A stretch of 64,000 nucleotides of DNA from assembly GCF_002217755.1 (NCBI RefSeq), contig NZ_BCFL01000021.1:352835-416834 (forward strand), in the 5' to 3' direction. The DNA is from Streptomyces hyaluromycini (GTDB lineage: Bacteria; Actinomycetota; Actinomycetes; Streptomycetales; Streptomycetaceae). Both the position numbers and the translations under genes were made by a program. Below the pieces are notes generated by a model. It saw only the letters and a list, made by a program, of their open reading frames with translations. It did no database searches and had not been told where the DNA came from. This document shows positions 46,312-54,665 of the stretch, one piece after another (the stretch's first letter is position 1; each line of letters begins with the position of its first letter).

Positions 46312-46803
46312 GGGGTGCGGGGCTGTTTCAATATGCGGCTCCGCCGCGTGGGCGCGAACACCCCCACTGGCCTGCAGTCGTGCGGCGGCCTGTCTTTTCA
46401 GGGGCGCGGGGCTGTATCGGTTTGCGGCTTCGCCGCGTGGGTGCGAATCACCCCCACCGGCCCGCAGCCGTGCGGCGGCCTGTCTTTTCAGGGGTGCGGG
46501 GCTGTATCGGTTTGCGGCTTTGCCGCGTGGGTGCGAACACTCCCACCGGCCCGCAGCCGTGCGGCGGCCTGTCTTTTCAGGGGTGCGGGGCTGTATCGGT
46601 TTGCGGCTTCGCCGCGTGGGTGCGAACACTCCCACCGGCCCGCAGCCGTGCGGCGGCCTGTCTTTTCAGGGGCGCGGGGCTGTATCGGTTTGCGGCTTCG
46701 CCGCGTGGGTGCGAATCACCCCCACCGGCCCGCAGCCGTGCGACGGCCTGTCTTTTCAGGGGCGCGGGGAACTGTGCGAAAACTCCCACGGACCCGCACC
46801 CCA
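46312..46803 (+). repeat. Tandem array of five and a half 89-90 bp units
   Basis: Units start at about 46312, 46401, 46491, 46580 and 46669, each opening with GGGG(C/T)GCGGGGCTGT, followed by a partial sixth copy at 46759. Each full copy contains GCGGCTTCGCCGC (a hairpin; slightly altered in the first), CCCACCGGCCCGCAGCCGTG and CCTGTCTTTTCAGG. The last copy changes to GGGGAACTGTGCG, the form I recall dispersed across Streptomyces genomes. Copies of the same family occur singly at 12399, 49142 and 58003. The array fills most of a 587-bp gap; no gene is seen in it. Confidence 0.9.
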
Positions 46804-46863
46804 CAACGGCGCCCCGCCACCCCACTCGGCCCTCCTCAACCGGCACAAACCACCCACCCCTCC

Positions 46864-46869
46864 TACGCT
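46864..46869 (+). promoter_or_regulatory. -10 box predicting a leaderless mRNA
   Basis: TACGCT ends 6 nt before the ATG at 46876, with no ribosome-binding site between. Confidence 0.5.
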
Positions 46870-46875
46870 CGACTC

Positions 46876-47982
46876 ATGTCAGACGTGTACGCGGCCCGCC
46901 GAACCAGGCTGAGGGAACGCTGCCACGCGGCCGGCAGCCAGTCCGCCGTCATCTCACACCCGGCCAACGTGAGATACCTCGCCGGCGCCGCACCCAACGG
47001 CTCCGTCCTGCTCCTCGGCAGACGCGAGGATCTCCTCGTCTGCCCCGGCCCGCTGGACGACCGCCCCACCGGGGCCCGCCCCGACGAGTCCCTGCGGCCG
47101 CACCTCCTGGAAGGCCCCGGCGGTGACCCCGCCGTGGCCGCCGCCGACCTCGCCGCCGCCCAGGACGCCGACGCCCTCGCCGTCGAGGAGCACCACCTCA
47201 CCGTGGCCCGGCACCGTGCCCTCGCCTCCGTCGCCCCCCACCTCCGCCTGACCGACCTGGGCAGCGCCGTCGAGCAGCTGAGGGTCGTCAAGGACGAGGA
47301 GGAGATCTCCTGCCTCCGCATCGGCGCCGAGATCGCCGACCAGGCCCTCGGCGAGCTGCTGGAGTCGATCCTCGTCGGCCGTACCGAACGGCACCTCGCC
47401 CTGGAGCTGGAGCGCCGCCTGGTCGACCACGGCGCCGACGGCCCGGCCTTCCCCACCTCCGTGGCGACCGGCCCGAACTCCGGCCGCCGCGGCCACCGTC
47501 CCACCGACCGGCGGGTGGAGGAGGGCGACTTCCTCTCCGTCTGCCTCGGCGCCACCTACCGCGGCTACCGCTGCGAGATCGGCCGTACCTTCGTGATCGG
47601 CACCTCGCCCGCCGACTGGCAGATCGAGCTCTACGACCTCGTCTTCGCCGCCCAGCGGGCCGGCCGGGAGAGCCTCGTGCCCGGCGCCGCCTACCGCGAC
47701 GTCGACCGCGCCGCCCGCCAGGTTCTGGACTCCGCGGGCCACGCGGAGGACCTGCAGCCCCTCACCGGACACGGCGTCGGACTCGAAATCGACGAGGACC
47801 CGCAGCTCGCCCCTTCAGCCATGGGTAAACTGGACGCTTGCGTGCCGGTCACCGTCGAACCGGGGGTCCACCTCCCGGGCCGGGGCGGCGTCCGGATCGA
47901 TGACACGCTCGTCGTGCGCCCCGAGGCGGACGGCGGACCCGAGCTACTCACCATCACGACCAAGGAGCTGCTCGCACTCTAG
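46876..47982 (+). CDS. M24 (Xaa-Pro aminopeptidase-like) protein with altered metal ligands
   Basis: A 368-residue pita-bread-fold protein located before efp, where a Xaa-Pro peptidase gene is often found. Aligned to the M24 signature, the five usual metal ligands (Asp, Asp, His, Glu, Glu) read C223 (in SVCLGA), E234 (in YRCEIGRTF), H299 (in GHGVGLE), E328 (in TVEPGV) and D342 (in VRIDD). Three of five are therefore changed, which may abolish or alter catalysis. The start at 46876 follows a leaderless-type promoter; the open frame further upstream runs through the tandem repeats and is not real. Enzyme activity is doubtful. Confidence 0.88.
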   Translation: MSDVYAARRTRLRERCHAAGSQSAVISHPANVRYLAGAAPNGSVLLLGRREDLLVCPGPLDDRPTGARPDESLRPHLLEGPGGDPAVAAADLAAAQDADALAVEEHHLTVARHRALASVAPHLRLTDLGSAVEQLRVVKDEEEISCLRIGAEIADQALGELLESILVGRTERHLALELERRLVDHGADGPAFPTSVATGPNSGRRGHRPTDRRVEEGDFLSVCLGATYRGYRCEIGRTFVIGTSPADWQIELYDLVFAAQRAGRESLVPGAAYRDVDRAARQVLDSAGHAEDLQPLTGHGVGLEIDEDPQLAPSAMGKLDACVPVTVEPGVHLPGRGGVRIDDTLVVRPEADGGPELLTITTKELLAL

Positions 47983-48034
47983 GCAAGGTGCGCGCCCCGG
48001 GGTCGTCCACGTCAGTCCAGGAGATTCCGCAACC

Positions 48035-48601
48035 GTGGCTTCCACGAACGACCTCAAGAACGGCCTGGTGCTCAAGCTCGAAGGCGGCCAGCTCTGGTCC
48101 GTCGTCGAGTTCCAGCACGTCAAGCCCGGCAAGGGCCCCGCTTTCGTGCGCACCAAGCTCAAGAACGTGCTGTCCGGCAAGGTGGTCGACAAGACCTTCA
48201 ACGCCGGCGTCAAGGTCGAGACGGCCACTGTCGACAAGCGCGACATGCAGTTCTCGTACATGGACGGCGAGTACTTCGTCTTCATGGACATGGACACGTA
48301 CGACCAGCTGCACATCGACCGGAAGACCGTCGGCGACGCCGCGAACTTCCTGATCGAGGGCTTCACGGCCGTCGTCGCCCAGCACGAGGGCGAGGTGCTC
48401 TTCGTCGAGCTCCCGGCCGCCGTCGAGCTGACCATCCAGGAGACCGAGCCCGGCGTCCAGGGCGACCGCTCCACCGGTGGCACCAAGCCGGCCACCCTGG
48501 AGACCGGCCACCAGATCCAGGTCCCGCTCTTCATCACCACCGGTGAGAAGATCAAGGTCGACACCCGCACGAGCGACTACCTCGGCCGGGTGAACAGCTA
48601 A
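48035..48601 (+). CDS. efp: Elongation factor P
   Basis: Helps ribosomes make peptide bonds at polyproline stretches. The GTG at 48035 with CAGGAG upstream gives 188 residues and the three-domain EF-P layout. The tip loop reads KPGKGPAF with K33 at the usual modification site. I recall that many actinobacterial EF-Ps have this PGKGP loop and work without lysine modification. nusB follows 2 bp after the stop. Confidence 0.97.
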   Translation: MASTNDLKNGLVLKLEGGQLWSVVEFQHVKPGKGPAFVRTKLKNVLSGKVVDKTFNAGVKVETATVDKRDMQFSYMDGEYFVFMDMDTYDQLHIDRKTVGDAANFLIEGFTAVVAQHEGEVLFVELPAAVELTIQETEPGVQGDRSTGGTKPATLETGHQIQVPLFITTGEKIKVDTRTSDYLGRVNS

Positions 48602-48603
48602 CC

Positions 48604-49035
48604 GTGGCTGCCCGCAACACGGCCCGCAAGCGTGCCTTCCAGATCCTCTTCGAGGGCGACCAGCGCGGGGCCGACGTCCTGACCGTCCTCGCGGACTGGA
48701 TCCGGCTGTCCCGGGACGACACCCGGCAGCCGCCGGTGAGCGAGTACACCATGCAGCTGGTCGAGGGCTACGCCGAGCACGTCACGCGTATCGACGAGCT
48801 GATCGCCCAGTACGCGGTCGGCTGGACGCTGGACCGGATGCCGGTCGTCGACCGCAACATCCTGCGCCTGGGCGCGTACGAGCTGATCTGGGTCGACGAG
48901 ACGCCGGACGCCGTCGTTCTCGACGAGATGGTGCAGCTCGCGAAGGAGTTCTCGACGGACGAGTCGCCCTCGTTCGTGAACGGGCTTCTCGGGCGTCTGA
49001 AGGAGCTGAAGCCGTCGCTGCGCCGCGAGGCGTGA
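48604..49035 (+). CDS. nusB: Transcription antitermination factor NusB
   Basis: RNA-binding antitermination factor needed for rRNA transcription. The 143-residue all-helical protein has RKRAFQILFEGDQR at the N terminus and the conserved RMPVVDRNILRLGAYEL and DESPSFVNGLLGRL segments. The GTG start at 48604 is immediately downstream of efp, so they form one operon, ended by a strong hairpin. Confidence 0.96.
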   Translation: MAARNTARKRAFQILFEGDQRGADVLTVLADWIRLSRDDTRQPPVSEYTMQLVEGYAEHVTRIDELIAQYAVGWTLDRMPVVDRNILRLGAYELIWVDETPDAVVLDEMVQLAKEFSTDESPSFVNGLLGRLKELKPSLRREA

Positions 49036-49043
49036 GCCGACGA

Positions 49044-49090
49044 AACGCCGGAGGGCCTGCAGCAAGGCATGCTGCAGGCCCTCCGGCGTT
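49044..49090 (+). terminator. Terminator after nusB
   Basis: A perfect 21-bp stem (49044-49064 with 49070-49090) encloses a 5-nt loop. Confidence 0.85.
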
Positions 49091-49141
49091 CTGTGCGCCC
49101 AATGGGGTGGGTGGTGCGGTCGTCGGGCGGCTGACAGCCGT

Positions 49142-49188
49142 CTGGGGCTTGTCGCGCAGTTCCCCGCGCCCCTACGGGGCGCTGAAAA
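49142..49188 (-). repeat. Dispersed intergenic repeat, copy C
   Basis: On the minus strand this reads TTTTCAGCGCCCCGTAGG then GGGGCGCGGGGAACTGCGCG, matching the last unit of the tandem array at 46759. It sits between the convergent nusB and bldD terminators. Confidence 0.65.
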
Positions 49189-49234
49189 GCCGCCGGGGTG
49201 GCCGGAACCGTCAAGTTCCAGCCACCCCGGCGGC
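49185..49234 (-). terminator. Terminator after bldD
   Basis: A 14-bp stem (49221-49234 with 49189-49202) with a GGAAC/GTTCC inner stem is followed on the minus strand by TTTT. It reads as a standard intrinsic terminator for bldD. Confidence 0.8.
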
Positions 49235-49260
49235 ACGTTTCTGCTCAGGCGCTGGGCGGG

Positions 49261-49764
49261 TCAGGCGTCTTCGTGGGTGGCCACCGCGCGGCGGGCGTCG
49301 GCGTCCAGGACGCCCCAGCTGATCAGCTGCTCGGTGAGGACCGAGGGGGACTGGTCGTAGATGACGGCCAGTGTGCGCAGGTCGTCCTGGCGGATCGACA
49401 GCACCTTGCCGTTGTAGTCACCGCGCTGGGACTGGATCGTCGCCGCGTAGCGCTGCAGCGGGCCCGCCTTCTCGGCCGGCACGGTGGCCAGCCGCTCCAG
49501 GTCGAGGACCAGCTTCGGCGGGGGCTCGGCGGCACCGCCCGGGGTCGTGCCCGGCAGCAGCTCCTGCACCGGAACCCCGTAGAAATCCGCCAACTCTGCA
49601 AGGCGCTGTACGGTCACGGCACGGTCGCCGCGCTCGTACGAACCGACCACCACGGCCTTCCAGCGCCCCTGGGACTTCTCCTCGACACCGTGGAGGGAAA
49701 GGCCCTGCTGGGTGCGGATGGCCCGGAGCTTGGCCCCGAGCTGTTTGGCGTATTCGCTGGACAT
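49261..49764 (-). CDS. bldD: Developmental master regulator BldD
   Basis: Represses sporulation genes during vegetative growth when bound to cyclic di-GMP. The 167-residue protein has an N-terminal helix-turn-helix (about residues 7-70, with GSYERGDRAVTVQRLAELAD). The c-di-GMP signature is RGD (114-116), eight residues, then RQDD (125-128), exactly the spacing known for Streptomyces BldD. The ATG has GGGGAG upstream. It is monocistronic, opposite in direction to both neighbours, and carries its own binding site in its promoter. Confidence 0.98.
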   Translation of the reverse strand: MSSEYAKQLGAKLRAIRTQQGLSLHGVEEKSQGRWKAVVVGSYERGDRAVTVQRLAELADFYGVPVQELLPGTTPGGAAEPPPKLVLDLERLATVPAEKAGPLQRYAATIQSQRGDYNGKVLSIRQDDLRTLAVIYDQSPSVLTEQLISWGVLDADARRAVATHEDA

Positions 49765-49832
49765 ATGGCTCCCCGGACACTGTGTCGACGCGGCCGGCCT
49801 TGGTCCCGCCGCGCGGCTGGTAACTCACTGTG

Positions 49833-49862
49833 AGGTTACGCAGCGTTACTCTGTTGCGTCAA
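49833..49862 (-). promoter_or_regulatory. bldD promoter with BldD box
   Basis: On the minus strand TTGACG (49862-49857), an 18-bp spacer and TAACCT (49838-49833) form a good promoter, with transcription from about 49826. The 15-bp palindrome GTAACGCTGCGTAAC (49849-49835) matches the BldD box as I recall it (nTnACnC(A/T)GnGTnAn) at every defined position and overlaps the -10, consistent with the known autorepression. A second, imperfect palindrome (GTAACTCAC/GTGAGGTTAC, 49820-49839) lies at the start site. Confidence 0.8.
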
Positions 49863-49945
49863 GCCGAATGGTCCGCACCGACTCTTCCGTGGTAGCGATG
49901 ACCGATTACGCCAGGGGGGTGATCAGGGGCCTCTCCGCCACCTGC

Positions 49946-49951
49946 TACGGT
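49946..49951 (+). promoter_or_regulatory. Extended -10 box for the pyrimidine operon
   Basis: TGCTACGGT (hexamer 49946-49951) predicts transcription from about 49958 and a leader near 59 nt. No -35 is clear. Confidence 0.45.
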
Positions 49952-49976
49952 GGATGGCGCAAATCCGACGTCCTTT

Positions 49977-50008
49977 AAAGTCCGTCCCGTGAGGCGGAGA
50001 AGGGGGTC
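49977..50008 (+). promoter_or_regulatory. PyrR-type RNA binding site in the pyrR leader
   Basis: The leader contains AAGTCCGTCCCGTGAGGCGG directly followed by AGAAGGGGGT. It fits the core of PyrR anti-antiterminator loops (AGUCC, a GAGAGG-like loop, then GAAGG) known from Bacillus. The AAGGGGG part doubles as the probable ribosome-binding site for the ATG at 50017. UMP-bound PyrR would therefore be expected to block translation, as proposed in mycobacteria, rather than terminate transcription. No terminator stem follows. Confidence 0.6.
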
Positions 50009-50016
50009 CGTTTCGT

Positions 50017-50610
50017 ATGGACAACAAGCAGAACAAGCAGGAAAAGCCCGACACCGCGGTGCAGGCTTCCGATGCACGGCCCGTTCTCGAAGGCCCGGAC
50101 ATCGCGCGGGTGCTGACCCGCATCGCCCACGAGATCGTCGAGCGCGCCAAGGGCGCCGACGACGTGGTGCTCCTCGGCATCCCGACCCGCGGCGTCTTCC
50201 TCGCCCAGCGGCTCGCCGCCAAGCTGGAGGAGATCACCGACCGCAAGATGCCCGTCGGTTCGCTCGACATCACCATGTACCGCGACGACCTGCGCATGCA
50301 CCCGCCGCGTGCGCTGGCCCGCACCGAGATCCCCGGTGACGGCATCGACGGCAGGCTGGTGATCCTCGTCGACGACGTGCTCTTCTCCGGCCGCACCATC
50401 CGCGCCGCCCTCGACGCCCTGAACGACATCGGGCGCCCCCGCGCGGTCCAGCTCGCGGTGCTCGTCGACCGCGGCCACCGCGAACTGCCCATCCGCGCCG
50501 ACTACGTCGGCAAGAACCTCCCCACGTCGTTGCGGGAGACGGTCAAGGTCCTGCTCGCCGAGGAGGACGGTCGCGACACCGTGCTGCTCGGCGCGAAGCC
50601 GACCTCGTAG
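50017..50610 (+). CDS. pyrR: Bifunctional pyr operon regulator / uracil phosphoribosyltransferase PyrR
   Basis: UMP-sensing RNA-binding regulator of the pyr operon with weak uracil phosphoribosyltransferase activity. The 197-residue protein has the PRPP motif VILVDDVLFSGRT and the characteristic GIPTRGVFLA and SLDITMYRDDL segments. The N-terminal 20 residues are a Lys/Gln-rich extension. It heads the operon and is preceded by its own candidate binding site. Confidence 0.96.
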   Translation: MDNKQNKQEKPDTAVQASDARPVLEGPDIARVLTRIAHEIVERAKGADDVVLLGIPTRGVFLAQRLAAKLEEITDRKMPVGSLDITMYRDDLRMHPPRALARTEIPGDGIDGRLVILVDDVLFSGRTIRAALDALNDIGRPRAVQLAVLVDRGHRELPIRADYVGKNLPTSLRETVKVLLAEEDGRDTVLLGAKPTS

Positions 50611-50695
50611 CAGGCCGAGGGGTCCGCACCGCACCGGTGCGCCCATGCCTGCCCGCAATCTCCCGATATGTGAACTGCCTTACGGAGCCTGACAG

Positions 50696-51676
50696 ATGCA
50701 GCGTCATCTCATCTCGGCCGCCGACCTCACCCGCGACGACGCCGTCCTGATCCTCGACACCGCCGAGGAGATGGCCCGGGTCGCCGACCGGCCGATCAAG
50801 AAGCTGCCGACCCTGCGCGGCCGCACCGTCGTCAACCTCTTCTTCGAGGACTCGACCCGGACCCGGATCTCCTTCGAGGCCGCCGAGAAGCGCCTCTCCG
50901 CCGACGTCATCAACTTCACCGCCAAGGGGTCCAGCGTCTCCAAGGGCGAGTCCCTGAAGGACACCGCCCAGACCCTGGAGGCGATGGGCGTCGACGCCGT
51001 CGTCATCCGGCACGGCGCCTCCGGAGCGCCCTACCGCCTCGCCAACTCCGGCTGGATCGACGCGGCCGTCATCAACGCCGGCGACGGCACCCACCAGCAC
51101 CCCACCCAGGCACTCCTGGACGCCTTCACCATGCGCCGCCGCCTGGTCGGCCGGGACGCCGGGATAGGGCAGGACCTGGCCGGCAAGCGCATCACCATCG
51201 TCGGCGACGTCCTGCACAGCCGCGTCGCCCGCTCCAACGTCGACCTGCTGCACACCCTCGGCGCCGAGGTCACCCTGGTCGCCCCGCCCACCCTGGTGCC
51301 GGTCGGGGTCGAGCGGTGGCCGTGCGAGGTGTCGTACGACCTCGACGCCGTACTGCCCAAGTCCGACGCGGTGATGATGCTGCGCGTGCAGCGCGAGCGC
51401 ATGAACGCCGCCTTCTTCCCGACCGAGCGTGAGTACTCGCGGCGCTACGGCCTCGACGGCGACCGCATGGCGAAGATGCCCGAGCACGCCATCGTGATGC
51501 ACCCCGGCCCGATGGTCCGCGGCATGGAGATCACCGCCGAGGTCGCCGACTCCGAGCGCTGCACCGTAGTCGAGCAGGTCGCAAACGGAGTCTCCATCCG
51601 GATGGCCGTTCTGTACCTCCTGCTCGGCGGCAACGAACCCGCCGTCAGCCACGCCCGCACCACCGAGGAGAAGTAA
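50696..51676 (+). CDS. pyrB: Aspartate carbamoyltransferase catalytic subunit
   Basis: Condenses carbamoyl phosphate with aspartate. The 326-residue protein has the carbamoyl-phosphate site FEDSTRTRISFE, GDGTHQHPTQALLD and HPGPMVRG. The ATG follows an ACGGAGC site. No pyrI regulatory subunit is present; in actinobacteria ATCase instead associates with dihydroorotase. pyrC follows after 5 bp. Confidence 0.98.
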   Translation: MQRHLISAADLTRDDAVLILDTAEEMARVADRPIKKLPTLRGRTVVNLFFEDSTRTRISFEAAEKRLSADVINFTAKGSSVSKGESLKDTAQTLEAMGVDAVVIRHGASGAPYRLANSGWIDAAVINAGDGTHQHPTQALLDAFTMRRRLVGRDAGIGQDLAGKRITIVGDVLHSRVARSNVDLLHTLGAEVTLVAPPTLVPVGVERWPCEVSYDLDAVLPKSDAVMMLRVQRERMNAAFFPTEREYSRRYGLDGDRMAKMPEHAIVMHPGPMVRGMEITAEVADSERCTVVEQVANGVSIRMAVLYLLLGGNEPAVSHARTTEEK

Positions 51677-51681
51677 GACCC

Positions 51682-52968
51682 ATGAGCAAGATCCTGATCC
51701 GTGGTGCGAGGGTGCTCGGCGGCGAGCCGCAGGACGTCCTGATCGACGGCGAGACGATCGCGGAGGTCGGTGCCGGGCTGTCTGCCGAAGGCGCCGAGGT
51801 CGTCGAGGCCGCCGGCAAGGTGCTGCTGCCGGGCCTCGTCGACCTGCACACCCACCTGCGCGAGCCCGGCCGTGAGGACTCCGAGACCGTCCTCACCGGC
51901 ACCCGCGCGGCCGCCGGCGGCGGCTACACGGCCGTGTTCGCCATGGCCAACACCTTCCCGGTCGCCGACACCGCCGGCGTCGTCGAGCAGGTCTACCGGC
52001 TCGGCCAGGAGCACGGCTACTGCGACGTCCAGCCGATCGGTGCCGTCACCGTCGGCCTGGAGGGCAGGAAGCTCGCCGAACTGGGGGCCATGCACGAGTC
52101 GGCCGCCGGGGTCACCGTCTTCTCCGACGACGGCAAGTGCGTCGACGACGCCGTGATCATGCGCCGCGCCCTGGAGTACGTGAAGGCCTTCGGCGGCGTC
52201 GTCGCCCAGCACGCCCAGGAGCCCCGGCTGACCGAGGGCGCCCAGATGAACGAGGGCGTCGTCTCGGCCGAGCTGGGGCTGGGCGGCTGGCCCGCGGTCG
52301 CCGAGGAATCGATCATCGCGCGGGACGTGCTGCTCGCCGAGCACGTCGGCTCCCGCGTCCACATCTGCCACCTCTCCACCGCCGGATCAGTCGAGATCGT
52401 GCGCTGGGCCAAGTCCCGGGGCATCGACGTCACCGCCGAGGTCACCCCGCACCACCTGCTCCTCACCGACGAGCTGGTGCGGTCGTACAACCCGGTCTAC
52501 AAGGTCAACCCGCCGCTGCGCACCGAGCGCGATGTGCTGGCCCTGCGCGAGGCCCTCGCCGACGGCACGATCGACATCGTCGCCACCGACCACGCCCCGC
52601 ACCCGCACGAGGACAAGGACTGCGAGTGGGCCGCGGCCGCCATGGGGATGGTGGGCCTGGAGACCGCGTTGTCGGTCGTCCAGGAGACCATGGTGGACAC
52701 GGGCCTGCTGACCTGGGCCGGTGTCGCGGACCGGATGTCCGTCAAGCCCGCGCGGATCGGACAGGCCGTCGGCCACGGCCGTCCCGTCTCGGCAGGTGAG
52801 CCCGCCAACCTCACCCTCGTCGACACGGAATACCGTGGCCGGGTGGACCCCGCGGGCTTCGCCTCGCGCAGCCGCAACACCCCGTACGAGGGACGCGAGC
52901 TGCCGGGCCGTGTCACCCACACGTGGCTGCGGGGCAAGGCGACGCTCGTGGACGGGAAGCTGACGTGA
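51682..52968 (+). CDS. pyrC: Dihydroorotase
   Basis: Cyclises carbamoyl aspartate. The 428-residue amidohydrolase has the zinc motif DLHTHLREPG, later ligands in QHAQE and HICHLSTAGS, and the metal-binding Asp in VATDHAPH. These are features of a catalytically active class I enzyme rather than of the inactive pseudo-DHOase. The stop overlaps the next start (GTGA). Confidence 0.97.
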   Translation: MSKILIRGARVLGGEPQDVLIDGETIAEVGAGLSAEGAEVVEAAGKVLLPGLVDLHTHLREPGREDSETVLTGTRAAAGGGYTAVFAMANTFPVADTAGVVEQVYRLGQEHGYCDVQPIGAVTVGLEGRKLAELGAMHESAAGVTVFSDDGKCVDDAVIMRRALEYVKAFGGVVAQHAQEPRLTEGAQMNEGVVSAELGLGGWPAVAEESIIARDVLLAEHVGSRVHICHLSTAGSVEIVRWAKSRGIDVTAEVTPHHLLLTDELVRSYNPVYKVNPPLRTERDVLALREALADGTIDIVATDHAPHPHEDKDCEWAAAAMGMVGLETALSVVQETMVDTGLLTWAGVADRMSVKPARIGQAVGHGRPVSAGEPANLTLVDTEYRGRVDPAGFASRSRNTPYEGRELPGRVTHTWLRGKATLVDGKLT

Positions 52969-53534
52969 CACCTCTGATCCTGCTGGCCGACGAGAAGAAG
53001 TCGGCCGCGGTCACCGACTGGTCCGCCCGCATCGGCTGGCTCGTCGGCCTCGCCCTGTTCGTCGCGCTCGTCTACTGGCTCATGCGCGAGGGCTGGAAGT
53101 GGCGCGGCACCCTCCAGGGCGACCTCCCCGAGCTCCCCACCGCGCCGGATGACCTCGGTGAAGCGAGACTGACGATGAGCGGTCGCTATCACGGCTCCAC
53201 CACCGCCGGGCAGTGGCTGGACCGCATCATGGCCCGCGGCCTCGGCTCCCGCAGCCGGGCCGAGCTCACCCTGACCGACGCGGGCCTGGACGTCGTACGC
53301 CCCGGCGCGACCGACTTCTTCATCCCCGCCGACGCGCTCCGCGAGGCCCTGCTCGGCAAGGGCATCGCGGGCAAGGTCCTCACCGAGGGCGGACTCCTCG
53401 TGGTGACCTGGGCGCACGGCGACAAGCTGATCGACTCCGGTTTCCGCTCCGACCACGCGGCCGAGCACACCGAGTGGGTCGACGCCATCAACTCCATGAT
53501 CAAGACACCCAGCACGGAAGGCGCCGAACGATGA
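52965..53534 (+). CDS. Single-span membrane protein embedded in the pyr operon
   Basis: A 189-residue protein with a short extracytoplasmic N terminus, one membrane helix (about 24-42, IGWLVGLALFVALVYWLM) and a cytoplasmic beta-rich domain of about 120 residues that looks like a PH-type barrel (LTLTDAGLDVVRPGATDFFI, VTWAHGDKLIDSGFRS, HTEWVDAINSMI). The GTG start at 52965 overlaps the pyrC stop and its own stop overlaps the carA start. I recall it as conserved at this position in streptomycetes. Its role in pyrimidine synthesis, if any, is unknown. Confidence 0.85.
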   Translation: MTPLILLADEKKSAAVTDWSARIGWLVGLALFVALVYWLMREGWKWRGTLQGDLPELPTAPDDLGEARLTMSGRYHGSTTAGQWLDRIMARGLGSRSRAELTLTDAGLDVVRPGATDFFIPADALREALLGKGIAGKVLTEGGLLVVTWAHGDKLIDSGFRSDHAAEHTEWVDAINSMIKTPSTEGAER

Positions 53535-54665
53535 CGACCTCCACAAGGGGAGCCGGCAAGGTTCCCGCGGTACTCGTCCTGGAGGACGGCCGGATCTTCC
53601 GCGGCCGCGCCTACGGGGCCGTGGGGGAGACCTTCGGCGAGGCCGTGTTCTCCACCGGCATGACCGGGTACCAGGAGACCCTGACCGACCCGTCGTACGA
53701 CCGCCAGATCGTGGTCGCCACCGCCCCGCAGATCGGCAACACGGGGTGGAACGACGAGGACGACGAGTCCAGCCGTATCTGGGTCTCCGGCTATGTCGTG
53801 CGCGACCCCGCGCGCGTGCCCTCCAACTGGCGCGCCAAGCGTTCGCTGGACGCGGAACTGGTCGCGCAGGGCGTGGTCGGCATCTCCGGGATCGACACCC
53901 GCGCCCTCACCCGCCACCTGCGCGAGCGCGGCTCGATGCGCGCCGGCGTCTTCTCCGGCGAGGCGATCGCCACCGACGCCGAGCTCCTCGCGCGTGTGCA
54001 GGCCCAGCCGCACATGAAGGGCGCCTCGCTGTACGAGGAGGTCGCCACCAAGGAGGCGTACGTCGTCCCCGCGGTCGGGGAGAAGCGGTTCACCGTCGCC
54101 GCGATCGACCTCGGCATCAAGGGCATGACCCCGCAGCGCATGGCCGAGCGCGGCATCGAGGTGCACGTGCTGCCCGCGACCGCCACCGAGGACGACGTGT
54201 ACGCCGTCTCCCCGGACGGCGTGTTCTTCTCCAACGGCCCCGGCGACCCGGCCACGGCCGACGGCCCGGTGGCCCTGATGACGTCCGTCCTGGCGCGGAA
54301 GACCCCGCTGTTCGGCATCTGCTTCGGCAACCAGATCCTCGGCCGCGCGCTCGGCTTCGGCACCTACAAGCTGAAGTACGGCCACCGGGGCATCAACCAG
54401 CCGGTGCAGGACCGTACGACCGGCAAGGTCGAGGTCACCGCGCACAACCACGGCTTCGCCGTGGACGCGCCGCTCGACAAGGTCAGCGAGACGGAGTTCG
54501 GCCGCGCCGAGGTCTCCCACGTCTGCCTCAACGACGACGTCGTGGAGGGGCTGCAGCTGCTCGACCAGCCGGCCTTCTCCGTCCAGTACCACCCCGAAGC
54601 GGCAGCCGGCCCGCACGACGCCGCCTACCTGTTCGACCGCTTCGTTTCCCTGATGGAGGGCCAGC

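Noticed and set aside
46315..46875. Long in-frame N-terminal extension of the M24 gene through the tandem repeats
   Set aside because: The translated segment is only the repeat read as protein. The ATG at 46876 has a correctly placed -10 box and matches the family start.
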